From an uncultured Hungatella sp. (GTDB lineage Bacteria > Bacillota > Clostridia > Lachnospirales > Lachnospiraceae), in contig CAJUJV010000012.1 in assembly GCA_910586845.1 (NCBI GenBank), positions 11,502 to 61,521 on the forward strand: 50,020 bases of DNA. The letters run 5' to 3'. Shown here in pieces: positions 28,101 to 34,767 of this stretch; positions within the stretch are counted from its first letter, which is position 1; every line of letters starts with the position of its first letter. The translations under genes were made by a program, and so were the position numbers. A model generated the notes under the pieces. The model made no database searches and was not told where the DNA came from. It saw only the letters and a list, made by a program, of their open reading frames with translations.

Positions 28101-28302
28101 TTTCATGTCCGTTTTTGCCCATGATCAGGAACTCGGGAAAATTGTCAGAAATCCATTTTTTGAGACCCGAGGAAGGATACAGTTCCATGTTTATACCTTC
28201 CTGCAAAAAAACTGCTTTCAATGAACTCAGTTTGATGAAACCGTCTTTGCGTATTTTTTTTGTTAATTTGCGCACAATCGTATTTTTTTCCAGTTCCGTC
28301 AT
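19105..28302 (-). CDS. Giant 3065-aa LOTUS-like / helical solenoid / STAND-type ATPase protein (cassette gene 1)
   Basis: One uninterrupted frame of 3065 aa, starting after GGGAGG. N-terminus: two winged-helix repeats about 5-70 and 75-145, each ending in a WI-x-x-xFP[ED]F motif and a final strand, resembling RNA-binding LOTUS/OST-HTH domains; a third partial copy may lie near 285 (LGDWIKEHS). A charged linker (about 150-185) leads into about 2200 residues of helical TPR/HEAT-like solenoid. Then a beta-sandwich about 2495-2595, an ATPase with Walker A GIRRTGKTSLL at 2662-2672 and Walker B LFLIIDEIDRLF near 2764-2775, a winged helix about 2938-3000, and an acidic tail. There is no signal or membrane segment. 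A large solenoid sensor on a STAND-like NTPase is the plan of many immune proteins, though here the ATPase is C-terminal. Function is not known. Confidence 0.82.
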   Translation of the reverse strand: MTELEKNTIVRKLTKKIRKDGFIKLSSLKAVFLQEGINMELYPSSGLKKWISDNFPEFLIMGKNGHETLRMADDMTAKAWLIIESELMRNGKILMSAVPGILSNHPDGINYKILAKGQRLGEWIQSVFPDFKISGDNMWLSHTREPVVTPVLPVSEPVSDTEDRDDRSHTETSLIEIQQMHVIAYMNWWNLNIKKIRAYNEEVTEESAKRSIAHQIARILLGTNGTFIDGMDEDTPRVAFETGLKKAGSNDSIYCVLTPNPRYENGQKQKFVQSGFCCLGDGTELGDWIKEHSKSTGSREAFSVLEGKAALVNEQLETMTGIVEKYLKCLVSGKLPNEEISGKIADFESACSELRSIYFEAWNAPYPDDHTVFQVKELANEKNAISRQTVKALRGLCVIIEKTHELFSMYSLVNDTNSTPMRDKAIIETVCSAAMDHTDFGQLLSILCFYKDLRDVMAAKKIGSDGIVEKIDNISSHFSELSFKIAAKILVDSDPGELAYFSDLEAIEDQIRACENAYTKPEKDTGTAREGVSPEHLLERIHTLGKDIAAIHGLTAALCGNNEIVQMLIFSELTPLENYFENHRNNPLYTDAGMEHLKNKDLPEELTFWAAAERLYRVIGNFERIAERYYILGLLFEEEKNFHSLLKLYSREKNDDLYLKIFNTYSNDNSLDTEEQISYLEILCKCDPGAALAYSREHCYLLYQPRSMELLLSLPSGILSAEEKQRLLMRKELFETAENRNELENAVCHNNTDLIQTILSRDKELTEMGYSEDEILRIRKAAFSVNDESLNTGNVSYDTGSRFYRYQKNKNSLAEYYMWKGIAENKNILANGLMVILAENDRWDECCKLYECFRMLYSESASCRMLYLLARIKSDPFSASDYIRTNLQECLSFMISNSQTFIRRAVVSLGSHDNNEISAFYDQIRRLCSFLDDPLIKSIVCLDRSLREYSDSAALKKLGVSDKFAAAITGIYKADSYPHGTDAYSIGYRVFIMIGTYKGAAENFAKFALPDMKAVRLLWDIYNELEDEIALLSLLQEYPVLREENEERYLSLLFQKEYYLEFVSECAMKADSWKRTMQLFIAELKVVPDQARIPLPDIGNADDKEEESLWYKTWGALLISTLYECRRLEDIKTILFQMFTEWTKSFEPELIRKIVTGNETVDEESLSVIQRQALETRHTELSLYIYNVLKIGEKNELVSGHIENEMRRLDSLSLTDHLNGLRRLRVIYGDSIKSLEGEIALLEIIQVSEEMPSDAERKAERIGKILESFPEDEDLLFRLLHNINDAVICTKPQIYNNLIKLAVTDELKTQLVRFFDSLNSNDDILADIEMQRSVYSLYADTMMKGVFPEEIIARVEDSCTVHARLYRTVESLLCLYFIKIRDHNTDCAEYILRVLAEHPLDNMDESIGKTINALLSRTWGYDIPGYFDLFKKVLNNLSIDEITAYLEFVYRISQNMPMTEIEVSVNETSTRVLSEDDSNELIKHLYCNIYDLGIWEKSISLPIQDNPAAYAKLLYMNSTFNPGYCELCASYCEKYEQNELLINVLLIWANVRDEQKAEECRKYIENRLYDDPDYLLRWKDDLRILDLIKAICIKYKGYEQEIHALLRATSLIAEKSGSPDALKYFLEAYRSEIFGQNCNLGVVLVANLILDKRFREAHDILCQLKNVLSLMNYKELVDLLAEKNAEELEEWAGNIENSMMLQLTMPDGNTPSLEKLNEITDLGIVNGQAGETINVIKRILSMFENDYGAYNALYNLCCTDPINFIPDLHTCLRGLIRLHPSKNASSFYRRKQLDYAEMLAVLDALCIVNQWTNRITDYDFSKSTGEYYMTHALSDNKTYQKRAAISEKRTETEASFRNRNEKQVRMLTRGYLSAISGNWKELIEDAWKEKEDISFEINVSAGTPANNVGLIRSLLRVLLEIREEERDDFLSWIQQMSANGSKERYPEKYRETEFVTDFYKEGYFSVLESQTEFEPLAAMLTHPFEDYSLSGKWEKLYIDSALKKKTDTSFLFATVWMISALVKHPYFQAQLLKKADAYFEKGNDAYAWVFYKALHKISRGLYLQHEIFDGTDYKKTSNTTFKIRCREYYEARYRITALFSNDSYVINRVKNSGFHIWSCMNMVLSLLYSPRSDEIRRLSMFFGKRNRQLAEDLLTAFDPSVRDDKKLELIENRTDEVEKAYFCYVVKYPFNPKNKSGEILISYALTDPDVKQQFNGEYIRSVKALANNPAISGSRPSKLLLLESRKPDGKAFEQKDPSLWNMSAKTIIKEKIMTEEEIPFFAKDITPAFSDRDIQQVIEEHKKLQNLAGNMPDKLELSRMIYQHYLSDNQPREVLDDALLMFGNDYYYSALAEGKKDVVSRVLLEMTRILKYRNPKGEGTETAKRTVQEGLLILIKSSEDLQSLLSYYGEHKTLLQYIRGLITDGLVGACVAQVFGVLDSLRNCYASVSQDNQEILREELSLNYRQLEEIETNRWMEMKNRVQKLINDEINELDQRPVLQFEILNSGSQQHYGNLFGEVHNIGKIAAENIVIQAAYSDNSSSNQYILKRLSPEGKAVFELDYSCDKKTDKIDYLVTVSFGYSERMHSSTVCKGTLILEDIKKPDYPTGLLTQYADGIMFKVDEATGEVYSPEFVGRKNETAMLRNLVAGDSFEDYKSALMYGIRRTGKTSLLNYLEAFIGLKRDNIICVKTDCQSIPAKDPIQYVFIDRVLDIVERKIPGIKTENAWSELKQNWSSGYFCADQQPEKLSLFYMDVKELIRDKGLFLIIDEIDRLFERVEQTQMKYHRNLDSLFGAVSEILNSYACRKAVHLVICGSNWLIRYNLKGDRKNQLFQRFGKQVIEVGKLPENDAREVIFLPYRPYPELIITEEAVKWIWDYAGGLVWHTKLLGEEAIERAKKDNRYVVYPSDIRQSMPKVITELWCKQFYEGCEDGEERRFVDAMQSLAAKKDAYVHINQLSDLMGTARVEIQRIITVLLGLKIITAHPIDSQMFRFELDIYRRYFRTNPSIYEQVMEEPDIFQIKQSEKNKNEPLAVINNLQNKEQQEPDPDLNGSSSDDDSEWYDE

Positions 28303-28339
28303 CCGTAAACCTCCCGATACATCCTCAATTTGCGATAAT

Positions 28340-28370
28340 ATTGTACCACATACAGAAAGACTTGTGTAAA
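28340..28370 (-). promoter_or_regulatory. Possible promoter of the two-gene cassette
   Basis: Minus strand TTTACA (28365-28370), a 19-bp spacer and TACAAT (28340-28345), within the 81-bp gap upstream of the giant gene. The spacer is long, so the promoter may be weak or regulated. Confidence 0.45.
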
Positions 28371-28383
28371 ATATTTCGCTTCT

Positions 28384-31300
28384 TCACTCGACCACAATTC
28401 GAATTCCTCGCTCCCGCAGAGTTACAGCCCCCTGCTGCTCATACCACCTGACCGCCTCTTTTAGAGACTCCATACGGCTCCCCAGATCCAGCCCCTTCTC
28501 CCACACAAGCACCGGCACGTCGGGACAATACGCGCCGTAATCAATTCTCCCAAAGGCTCTGTTCCCGGTTCCGTCGTCTCCGGTTCCGTCATCTCCGGGT
28601 CCCTCTCTCCACGCGCCTGTGCCTCTCGGTCTTCTGCAGTTTTCCGTATCCTCATATTCCCCGTCTTCCTCATACCTGTCAAAGTCTTCCCAGCCTCCCT
28701 CTGCTTCCACAGGTTCATCCTCCTCATGGAGTCCCTGAAATGTAAGAGAGCCTCCGAAATCCGGGTCCAGGCCCAGGACGGCCACATTGACCCAGGAGGG
28801 AAGTCCCTGTCCCAGACGGTCGTCAAGCCACCGGGCAAACTCCGTCCACAGCCGGTATCTCCCAAACACCGTAAACAGATCTGCCTGTCCCTTTTCCTCT
28901 CCCCTTATGGACCCAAGCCAGTCCTCCTTCCTGTAGCAGTACTCCAGCCTGTGGTCGAACCGGGACACGGTCAGACAATTCTCATAGGCACAGACCTGTG
29001 TGACTCCCGAAAACTCCGTTTTCAGAAGATCCGTCAGAAGCTTATCTATACTCTCCGCCCGGTGAAGCTTGATGGCCCCGTAGGCGTAGTACAGGCCGCT
29101 GTCCCCCTGATAGACACAGACAGGCCAGAAATCCGATTTGTGATTGTACTTAAATCCCCAGCCGAACCGGGCCACCAGCCGTTTCCCCTCCTTGATCTTG
29201 GTGCCGCAGACTGACATCAGATAATTCATCCACCGCTCATGCTCCCAGGACTGAGCCCGGATAGAAAAGCCAAAGGGAACCCGGGCGCCGTAAAACAGCC
29301 GGTCATGGCGCCGATTCCGATTCTCTCCGTACCGCAGCATGCAGTAGCTTTCCTCCTTCTCAAAATACCCCATGGTCTCCAGGATGGCGCCAGTTTTCTC
29401 TGCCATATCCATATCGGCCACCGTTCGGGACTGTGACAGCACAGGTTTCGGCTGCCTCAGGGCCTCCAGGATTTCCAGGGCAAGGGCCTGTCCCTCCTGC
29501 CATTGTCCGGGAACAAATTCCTCTGCCTTTTTGGCAAGGCTCTGGGGCAGGTCCACCCATTTCCAGCCAAATTCCGACCGCCGGAAATTGATATCCGCCC
29601 AGCCGAAATCCACCTGCCGGAACACCCGGATCCCATGATCCCCCACAACGGCCCGGAAGCAGAACCGCTCCTGCTCCATGTAATACACGGCCCTGGCATC
29701 GGCAGGCAGCCGGTCATTGTCCCCAGCCAGCAGCCTGGCGATGAGAGGACAGATCTGAGGGTAAACGGGGATCTTTTCCAGCCATTTCCCGATCAGCGCC
29801 TCCGCCTCCTGCGTCTCCCCCGCCTTGATGGCAGTCACTGCCAGAAAGGCGAAAAACTTCAGGGGACTCAGATTCCCATCGCCCTCAGGTCCCCCGGCAT
29901 ACTCCATAAGCTGCTTAAACTCCAGGATCGGAGCCGTCACAGGAACCTGATCCACATAATACAGGCAGTAGTGATAGTGAAATTCCACTTTGAGACGCCG
30001 CCCGTCCGGCAGGACAAACTGCCGGCTTGCAGGACATTCTGTCTCCTGCCTCTCCTCGTCAAACCCTGTAAACCGCCTCTGCCACGCCCTGGATGGGTCA
30101 TAGATGTAATCGATGTAGGCCGGAAGATAACAGTACCCTTCCGTCTCATAGATATAGTCCTTCTCCCACTGCCCCCTCAGCTTTCTGTGGCGGTACCCAA
30201 ACCCTCTCATGAGATAGTACTGCCAGAAATCCCCACTGTTTTCCAGTTCCTGCAGACCCGCTTCCCTCCAATCGGTCTCACTCTGCTCTTTATCCCGGTA
30301 ATCGGTCTCATACACATAGTCCATCTCTCTGCATGACCTCTCCGTGGACAGGGACCGGAGAAGGCTCTCGATCAGTTCTGTTTTCTTCGGCTCCGGATAT
30401 TCTCCCTCAGACAGATAATCCACCAGTCCCCTGGCCAGGGAAGGAGGCATCACCAGACGTTTTGCCACAGAATACAGCCGCTCAAAAAACGTCTTATCCC
30501 CTTTCAGCATATCCCACTGGGGCATGGCCAAAAGTTCCCCGACTCTCTGGCTGATCTTCTCCGTCTCCTCATAGATTGACTTGTCATAATTAGTCTGATG
30601 GTCATTGATGATCCCGGCGCAGGCCCTGTACACCTTCACCATGGCCTGTTCCTTTCCCTGTTCCCCAAAAAGCAGATCCTCCACATCAGGCAGCTGCCTC
30701 ACAACCTGTTCCTTCAAAGCCCCGTAGAGACCTCTGGTACTGCTGTGGTCCAGATCCTTAAAATCCAGCTTCCTGTAAAAAAATTTCAGCACACACTCCG
30801 GCAGCTTCTCGTCCTTCAGCCACTGGACATACAATTTCACCACACACTCGCTGCGGCTCTCATAATCCCCGAAACCCGGCCTTTTGCCGTTGCGCTCGTA
30901 CAGATAATGGACCTGACATTTGCTCAGGATCCCCTGCCACTTCTCCCCTTCCCCTTCCAGAAGCTGCCCACGGCTGTTCATGGCCTTCATGGTCAGATAG
31001 TCGGAGAAGGCGTTGTGGCGGGTCTTATTGCCTGGCTGGGCAAGCATCTTCCTGGTCATGGATTTCAGATCACATTCCCTTCCCTGGATATTGAAGATCT
31101 CCGCCACATACCTGGCCGCGGGAAACAGTTCTTCCTCCTCCCGGTCCACAGACACCTTGTACCACTCCTTGGGATATCTCAGGCCCTCGAAATACTCTTC
31201 CCTCTCAAAGCGGGGAACCATGGCATAGGCGATGGCCAGTTCCATCAAAAGGCCCGCGGGAAGATTGTCCCGGGGACACACCTGCTGCTCCCTGATATAG

Positions 31301-31449
31301 GCAAGCAGCCCCTGTCCAAATCTTTCAGAAAACTGTTCCCCCAAAAAGATTTCCGACAGAAAAAACCTCCTCCAGCTGTCAGTCTGCTTCCTCTGTTTCG
31401 GATTTTCAAACAGGGCAATGAAACTGCCCAGAGCTTTTGCTGCTTCCAT
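28384..31449 (-). CDS. Large uncharacterised soluble protein (1021 aa)
   Basis: 1021 aa starting after GGGGGAG; an in-frame stop just upstream fixes this start. I do not recognise a catalytic domain. Residues 1-130 are helical and remind me of the region after the J domain in long Lachnospiraceae J-domain proteins, but there is no HPD motif. The middle has many Trp/Tyr-rich stretches (FWQYYLMRGFGYRHRK, WEKDYIYETEGYCYLPAYIDYIY) and a repeated pattern of small beta units. Residues 905-970 are an acidic, low-complexity linker with GDDGTGDDGTG, caused by a 15-bp tandem duplication at 28567-28596. No membrane segments or signal. GC-rich codon use like the host, unlike the AT-rich cassette 81 bp downstream. 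A 49-codon ORF ends 12 bp upstream. Confidence 0.7.
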   Translation of the reverse strand: MEAAKALGSFIALFENPKQRKQTDSWRRFFLSEIFLGEQFSERFGQGLLAYIREQQVCPRDNLPAGLLMELAIAYAMVPRFEREEYFEGLRYPKEWYKVSVDREEEELFPAARYVAEIFNIQGRECDLKSMTRKMLAQPGNKTRHNAFSDYLTMKAMNSRGQLLEGEGEKWQGILSKCQVHYLYERNGKRPGFGDYESRSECVVKLYVQWLKDEKLPECVLKFFYRKLDFKDLDHSSTRGLYGALKEQVVRQLPDVEDLLFGEQGKEQAMVKVYRACAGIINDHQTNYDKSIYEETEKISQRVGELLAMPQWDMLKGDKTFFERLYSVAKRLVMPPSLARGLVDYLSEGEYPEPKKTELIESLLRSLSTERSCREMDYVYETDYRDKEQSETDWREAGLQELENSGDFWQYYLMRGFGYRHRKLRGQWEKDYIYETEGYCYLPAYIDYIYDPSRAWQRRFTGFDEERQETECPASRQFVLPDGRRLKVEFHYHYCLYYVDQVPVTAPILEFKQLMEYAGGPEGDGNLSPLKFFAFLAVTAIKAGETQEAEALIGKWLEKIPVYPQICPLIARLLAGDNDRLPADARAVYYMEQERFCFRAVVGDHGIRVFRQVDFGWADINFRRSEFGWKWVDLPQSLAKKAEEFVPGQWQEGQALALEILEALRQPKPVLSQSRTVADMDMAEKTGAILETMGYFEKEESYCMLRYGENRNRRHDRLFYGARVPFGFSIRAQSWEHERWMNYLMSVCGTKIKEGKRLVARFGWGFKYNHKSDFWPVCVYQGDSGLYYAYGAIKLHRAESIDKLLTDLLKTEFSGVTQVCAYENCLTVSRFDHRLEYCYRKEDWLGSIRGEEKGQADLFTVFGRYRLWTEFARWLDDRLGQGLPSWVNVAVLGLDPDFGGSLTFQGLHEEDEPVEAEGGWEDFDRYEEDGEYEDTENCRRPRGTGAWREGPGDDGTGDDGTGNRAFGRIDYGAYCPDVPVLVWEKGLDLGSRMESLKEAVRWYEQQGAVTLRERGIRIVVE

Positions 31450-31774
31450 CTGTTCTCCCCCTTATCCTTTTCTCTGATTACCGAAATCCTCCACTTCTCT
31501 CCATGTAGGTATGGACGAGCCGGCTCCGCTTCTGCTGACTGCAAGAACCGCGGCCATGGAAGCTGTCTTTAAAGCCTCATCCTCACTCTCATTATATAAT
31601 TTTGTTTCCATATTTCAAAGTATAGCAGAAATGACCTTGGCTGGGAACTCTATATCTGTTTTTTCACTGCTTTCGGCACTGATATTTATCTCTTTTTTCT
31701 GTGGCAATTCATTCCTGAACCTGCTAAAATATACCCGTATCATTTGAAATTTGCAACCACACGGAGAATCATCT
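31450..31774. promoter_or_regulatory. Divergent control region between the 1021-aa gene and the GH25 gene
   Basis: For the plus strand, TGGCAA (31702-31707), 17 bp and an extended -10 TGCTAAAAT (hexamer 31725-31730) precede the GH25 gene. For the minus strand, an extended -10 TGCTATACT (31619-31624) precedes the small ORF and the 1021-aa gene. A second minus-strand TATAAT lies at 31594-31599. Confidence 0.5.
31462..31611 (-). CDS. Candidate 49-aa small protein upstream of the 1021-aa gene
   Basis: ATG at 31609-31611, TAA at 31462-31464, 12 bp before the next start. The product begins METKLYNESEDEALK, has a hydrophobic middle (TASMAAVLAVSRSGAG) and a charged end. No good ribosome-binding site is seen. 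An extended -10 (TGCTATACT, hexamer 31619-31624) lies so close that the transcript would start about one base before the ATG, so it could be leaderless. It might equally be an upstream leader peptide or chance. Confidence 0.35.
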   Translation of the reverse strand: METKLYNESEDEALKTASMAAVLAVSRSGAGSSIPTWREVEDFGNQRKG

Positions 31775-32545
31775 ATGAAAAAAAGACTTCGGACTGTCGC
31801 CATTACAGCCGCCTTACTGATCATGGCCCTGGGATCAGGTTTTATATTTGCCGTATACCACGGATATATCCACATCAACGGACCCGCAGCAGCCAGATAT
31901 CCTGTCCGGGGAGTGGACGTGTCCCACTATCAGGGAGACATCGACTGGCAGGTACTGGCCGGCCAGCAGATCCGGTTCGCCTACATCAAAGCCACAGAGG
32001 GCAGCTCCTATACTGATGAACTGTTTGCCGTCAACTGCCAAAAAGCCCTGGAAACAGACCTGGACGTGGGAGCCTACCACTTCTTCAGCTTTGACAGCCC
32101 CGGAACGGCTCAGGCAGAACATTTTATCAATACGGTAAAACCTTTCAAAAATCTGATGGCTCCCGTGGTGGATGTGGAGTTTTACGGTGATAAAAAAGAA
32201 AATCCGCCGGATCCCGGACAGGTGGAGACCGAACTGAACAATTATTTAGAAAAAGTAGAACTGGCCTTTGGCCAGACGCCTGTGATCTACGCGACCCGGG
32301 AGGCCTGGGAACTGTATATTCGGGGAAAATTTGACGCCTATCCCCTGTGGATCCGGGACATCTGGAAAGAGCCAAAACTGAAATCCGACACGGAAAAAGG
32401 CCGGGAATACGACTGGACATTCTGGCAGTATACGAATCGCGGAAGGCTTGAAGGATTTTCAGGTGAGGAAGCCTTTATGGATCTCAATGTTTTTTACGGG
32501 ACGTGGGAAGAATGGCTTTCCTTTACGGGCAGGATTGAAAACTAG
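31775..32545 (+). CDS. Glycoside hydrolase family 25 muramidase, membrane-anchored or secreted
   Basis: 256 aa from the ATG at 31775, which has GGAGA 7 bases upstream. An N-terminal helix (about 5-28) is a signal anchor. The GH25 domain fills the rest: GVDVSHYQGDIDW with the first catalytic Asp, FAYIKATEG, VGAYHFFSF, the VVDVEF acidic pair and WTFWQYTNRG at the end. GH25 enzymes cut the N-acetylmuramic acid to GlcNAc bond of peptidoglycan. No wall-binding repeats are attached, so it is probably a cell-wall remodelling enzyme, not a phage lysin. Stops 10 bp before the convergent membrane-protein gene. Confidence 0.93.
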   Translation: MKKRLRTVAITAALLIMALGSGFIFAVYHGYIHINGPAAARYPVRGVDVSHYQGDIDWQVLAGQQIRFAYIKATEGSSYTDELFAVNCQKALETDLDVGAYHFFSFDSPGTAQAEHFINTVKPFKNLMAPVVDVEFYGDKKENPPDPGQVETELNNYLEKVELAFGQTPVIYATREAWELYIRGKFDAYPLWIRDIWKEPKLKSDTEKGREYDWTFWQYTNRGRLEGFSGEEAFMDLNVFYGTWEEWLSFTGRIEN

Positions 32546-32555
32546 GCCCCCGCAT

Positions 32556-33848
32556 TCACTGCTCAATCGCGTTTGGATAAATCCGCTCCATCCTGGAGTC
32601 ATCAAAACGCCTGTCCATGGCCTGTTCCCACCTGGATACCGCCTCTTTTCCGTGGGCCCGGGTGTCATACCGGCTCAAAGCCATGACGGAGACGCAGATG
32701 TTGAGAGCCATAAACACCATGCATACCCCTGTCAGCGCTCTTCCGCCTTTCTTCAATAGAAACTCAATGAGCCGGGCCGCCTTCGGGTACAGGCCTTGCA
32801 CCCACACCACCGCGGCGATCCCCCAGAAGAAGCAGTAGAGCAGATTGATTCGGCCTCCCAGGTTAAAGGGCATGGCGCTGTAATCCCAAAAGACCTTTCC
32901 GAAACAGATCTCCGTAAACACGCTGCAGATGTATTCATAAGCGCCTCCCAGAAAGAAACCCACCCAGAAGATGTGACGGTCCTCCCTGTCTCTGTCCCTG
33001 TAGAGAAGGGCTGTCACCAAAGCGATGGCAAGACCCCAGACTACGCTGAAATCCCCCCACACCAGACTGCTCCTGCTCATCCACACCCCTGCTGTGACCC
33101 GGCAGAATATGGTTTCCACCACATCACCCAGAAAGGCTCCTATAAAAAACAGCCAGAACAGCTGTACAAACCCGCATTTCTCTCCGGTCTTCTCCTTGTC
33201 CTCTCTGATCTGTGCCGTCACGGAAGGGTAGGACCGATAGATTCGCTTTTCCACCCGGTCCGAAACCCTGGCGGCAAGCCGGAAGGTCCATCTCTGAAGC
33301 CTGTGGTTCCAGCCCAGAAGGCGGGGAAGCTTCTCCTCCAGATGATAGATTGACATAAGGGAACCTGAAAGGTCCAAAAGCCCCAGGGCCACAAGCCCCC
33401 AGACGGCCGGTTTCCTCGCGAATGCCGGCAGAATATGATAAAGCCTCACCAGGAGACCGTTTCCGTACCGGACCGCCAGGAGGCCTAAAAGTCCCCACAG
33501 AAGAGAATACTCAAGGCAGATATAGCCGTCAAAATTCAATCGTTTTCCCGAATAATCCCACCATTTTTTCTGCTTCATCCGCTCCAGCAGCTTTCCGGCG
33601 CACCACTCCACCACAGTGGCCACCGAGGCGGCTCCTAAAAACAGGAAGAACAGATTGTCTCTCAGGTCATAGAGAAACATTGTCAAAATAACTGCCGTAA
33701 AACCATAGATAAAACAGAATGGCCCTGAGGCGAATCCCCGGTTCCTGAAATCCTTTACTTTTATGGTGGCTACTGTGGTCTCTGCCAGCCATGCCAGAAA
33801 TGAATAGGCAAAAAACAGCATGGCGATTTCGTAAAATGTATGGTTCAT
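32556..33848 (-). CDS. CmpB-family multi-spanning membrane protein (putative ABC transporter permease), duplicated domain
   Basis: 430 aa from the ATG at 33846-33848, chosen because AGGAG lies 5 bases upstream; an upstream in-frame start lacks a site. Two copies of the CmpB-type domain: about 5-130 (FAYSFLAWLAETTVATIKVKDFRNRGFASGPFCFIYGF) and about 235-370 (LFWLFFIGAFLGDVVETIFCRVTAGVWMSRSSLVWGDFSVVWG), each with four to five helices and a closing WDYSG/WDYSA motif. They are joined by a helix and a basic cytoplasmic linker. The family is annotated as a putative ABC permease but its role is unproven. It is downstream of the YitT operon terminator, so probably separately transcribed. Confidence 0.85.
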   Translation of the reverse strand: MNHTFYEIAMLFFAYSFLAWLAETTVATIKVKDFRNRGFASGPFCFIYGFTAVILTMFLYDLRDNLFFLFLGAASVATVVEWCAGKLLERMKQKKWWDYSGKRLNFDGYICLEYSLLWGLLGLLAVRYGNGLLVRLYHILPAFARKPAVWGLVALGLLDLSGSLMSIYHLEEKLPRLLGWNHRLQRWTFRLAARVSDRVEKRIYRSYPSVTAQIREDKEKTGEKCGFVQLFWLFFIGAFLGDVVETIFCRVTAGVWMSRSSLVWGDFSVVWGLAIALVTALLYRDRDREDRHIFWVGFFLGGAYEYICSVFTEICFGKVFWDYSAMPFNLGGRINLLYCFFWGIAAVVWVQGLYPKAARLIEFLLKKGGRALTGVCMVFMALNICVSVMALSRYDTRAHGKEAVSRWEQAMDRRFDDSRMERIYPNAIEQ

Positions 33849-34024
33849 GTCTCTCCTTTCTCTCATCTTCTGTCCCGGCTTTTGACGCTTTCCCACCGCC
33901 TTGCGGAAACCGGGTCATTTACCTGCGGACTCTCATAATCTGTCATGCTCCTTATTCTACCATGTTCTCCCTCTGTTTTCTATATGATTCTTCATGTTTC
34001 CGCTGCCGCGCCCGCAGAATCCAG

Positions 34025-34070
34025 AAAAACAGCCCTGGAACCGAACATGAAAAAGCTCAGTCCCAGGGCT
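34025..34070 (-). terminator. Intrinsic terminator at the end of the PTS/asparaginase operon
   Basis: AGCCCTGG (minus strand of 34063-34070) pairs with CCAGGGCT (minus strand of 34031-34038), followed by GTTTTT on the minus strand. It lies just downstream of the yitT-like stop codon. Confidence 0.75.
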
Positions 34071-34086
34071 TCTCTTTGAGATACTG

Positions 34087-34767
34087 TCAGTCCAGAGGCT
34101 TCTGGTAAAAGGATCCCACAAAGGATTCCGTAGGCATCACATTGACGATGACCGCCGGATCGATGGCTTTCAGGCGCAGCAGAATATCGTGAACCTCATA
34201 GGTGGAGACCACCGTGTGCATCAGGCTCATTTTCTTTCCGCTGTAGCCTCCGTAGCCTTCCACCACGGAGATGCCGCGGCGGCAGGTTCCCACGTACTCT
34301 TTTACCACCTGATCCGGTTTCTGGGTGGTGATCTGCAGAGTCACCCGTTTGAACCGGTGATAAAAGCTGTCGATGGTCCTGGTGGCAATGAACTGAAACA
34401 AGATGGAATACCCGGCGTGCTCCCAGCCGAACAGCGCCCCGAACACGCACAGAAGGCAGCAGTTAAAGGCGAATACATACTGCCAGATGGATTTTCCCAT
34501 CCGGTTGGACACATAGAGGGCGATGAAATCCATGCCTGCTGTGGAGGCGTTGCCTTTCAGGGCCACCGGAATGTTGAGGGCCACCATGCCAAAGGACGTG
34601 GAAAGGGAAATGCCCGCCAGAGCGGCGATCCTGGAGAGCAGGGCGGCGATGCCTGTAAATCCGCTGGGCAGAAGCTGTACCGGATCCAGAAAAACATTCA
34701 TGGTAAACGCCTGCAGGAGAGCGGAAACGGTCACCGCCGCCGCCATGACCAGATACCTGTTTTTCAT
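34087..34767 (-). CDS. YitT-family membrane protein, apparently internally deleted
   Basis: 226 aa; YitT proteins are normally about 270-290. The N-terminal two helices (AVTVSALLQAFTMNVFLDPVQLLPSGFTGIAALLS, then SFGMVALNIPVAL) and the C-terminal DUF2179 domain (FKRVTLQITTQKPDQVV, KMSLMHTVVSTYEVHDILL) are present. At about residue 70 the frame jumps from LNIPVAL directly to KGNASTAGMDFIALYVS, which is the STGG motif that normally comes some 65 residues later, after two more helices. The protein is therefore probably non-functional or mis-folded. It starts within the cutC stop (ATGA overlap) and is last in the operon. Confidence 0.8.
   Translation of the reverse strand: MKNRYLVMAAAVTVSALLQAFTMNVFLDPVQLLPSGFTGIAALLSRIAALAGISLSTSFGMVALNIPVALKGNASTAGMDFIALYVSNRMGKSIWQYVFAFNCCLLCVFGALFGWEHAGYSILFQFIATRTIDSFYHRFKRVTLQITTQKPDQVVKEYVGTCRRGISVVEGYGGYSGKKMSLMHTVVSTYEVHDILLRLKAIDPAVIVNVMPTESFVGSFYQKPLD

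Noticed and set aside
28384..31449. Treating the 1021-aa gene as part of the giant-protein cassette
   Set aside because: Its GC-rich codon use is like the host genes, and the AT-rich cassette has its own promoter after an 81-bp gap.
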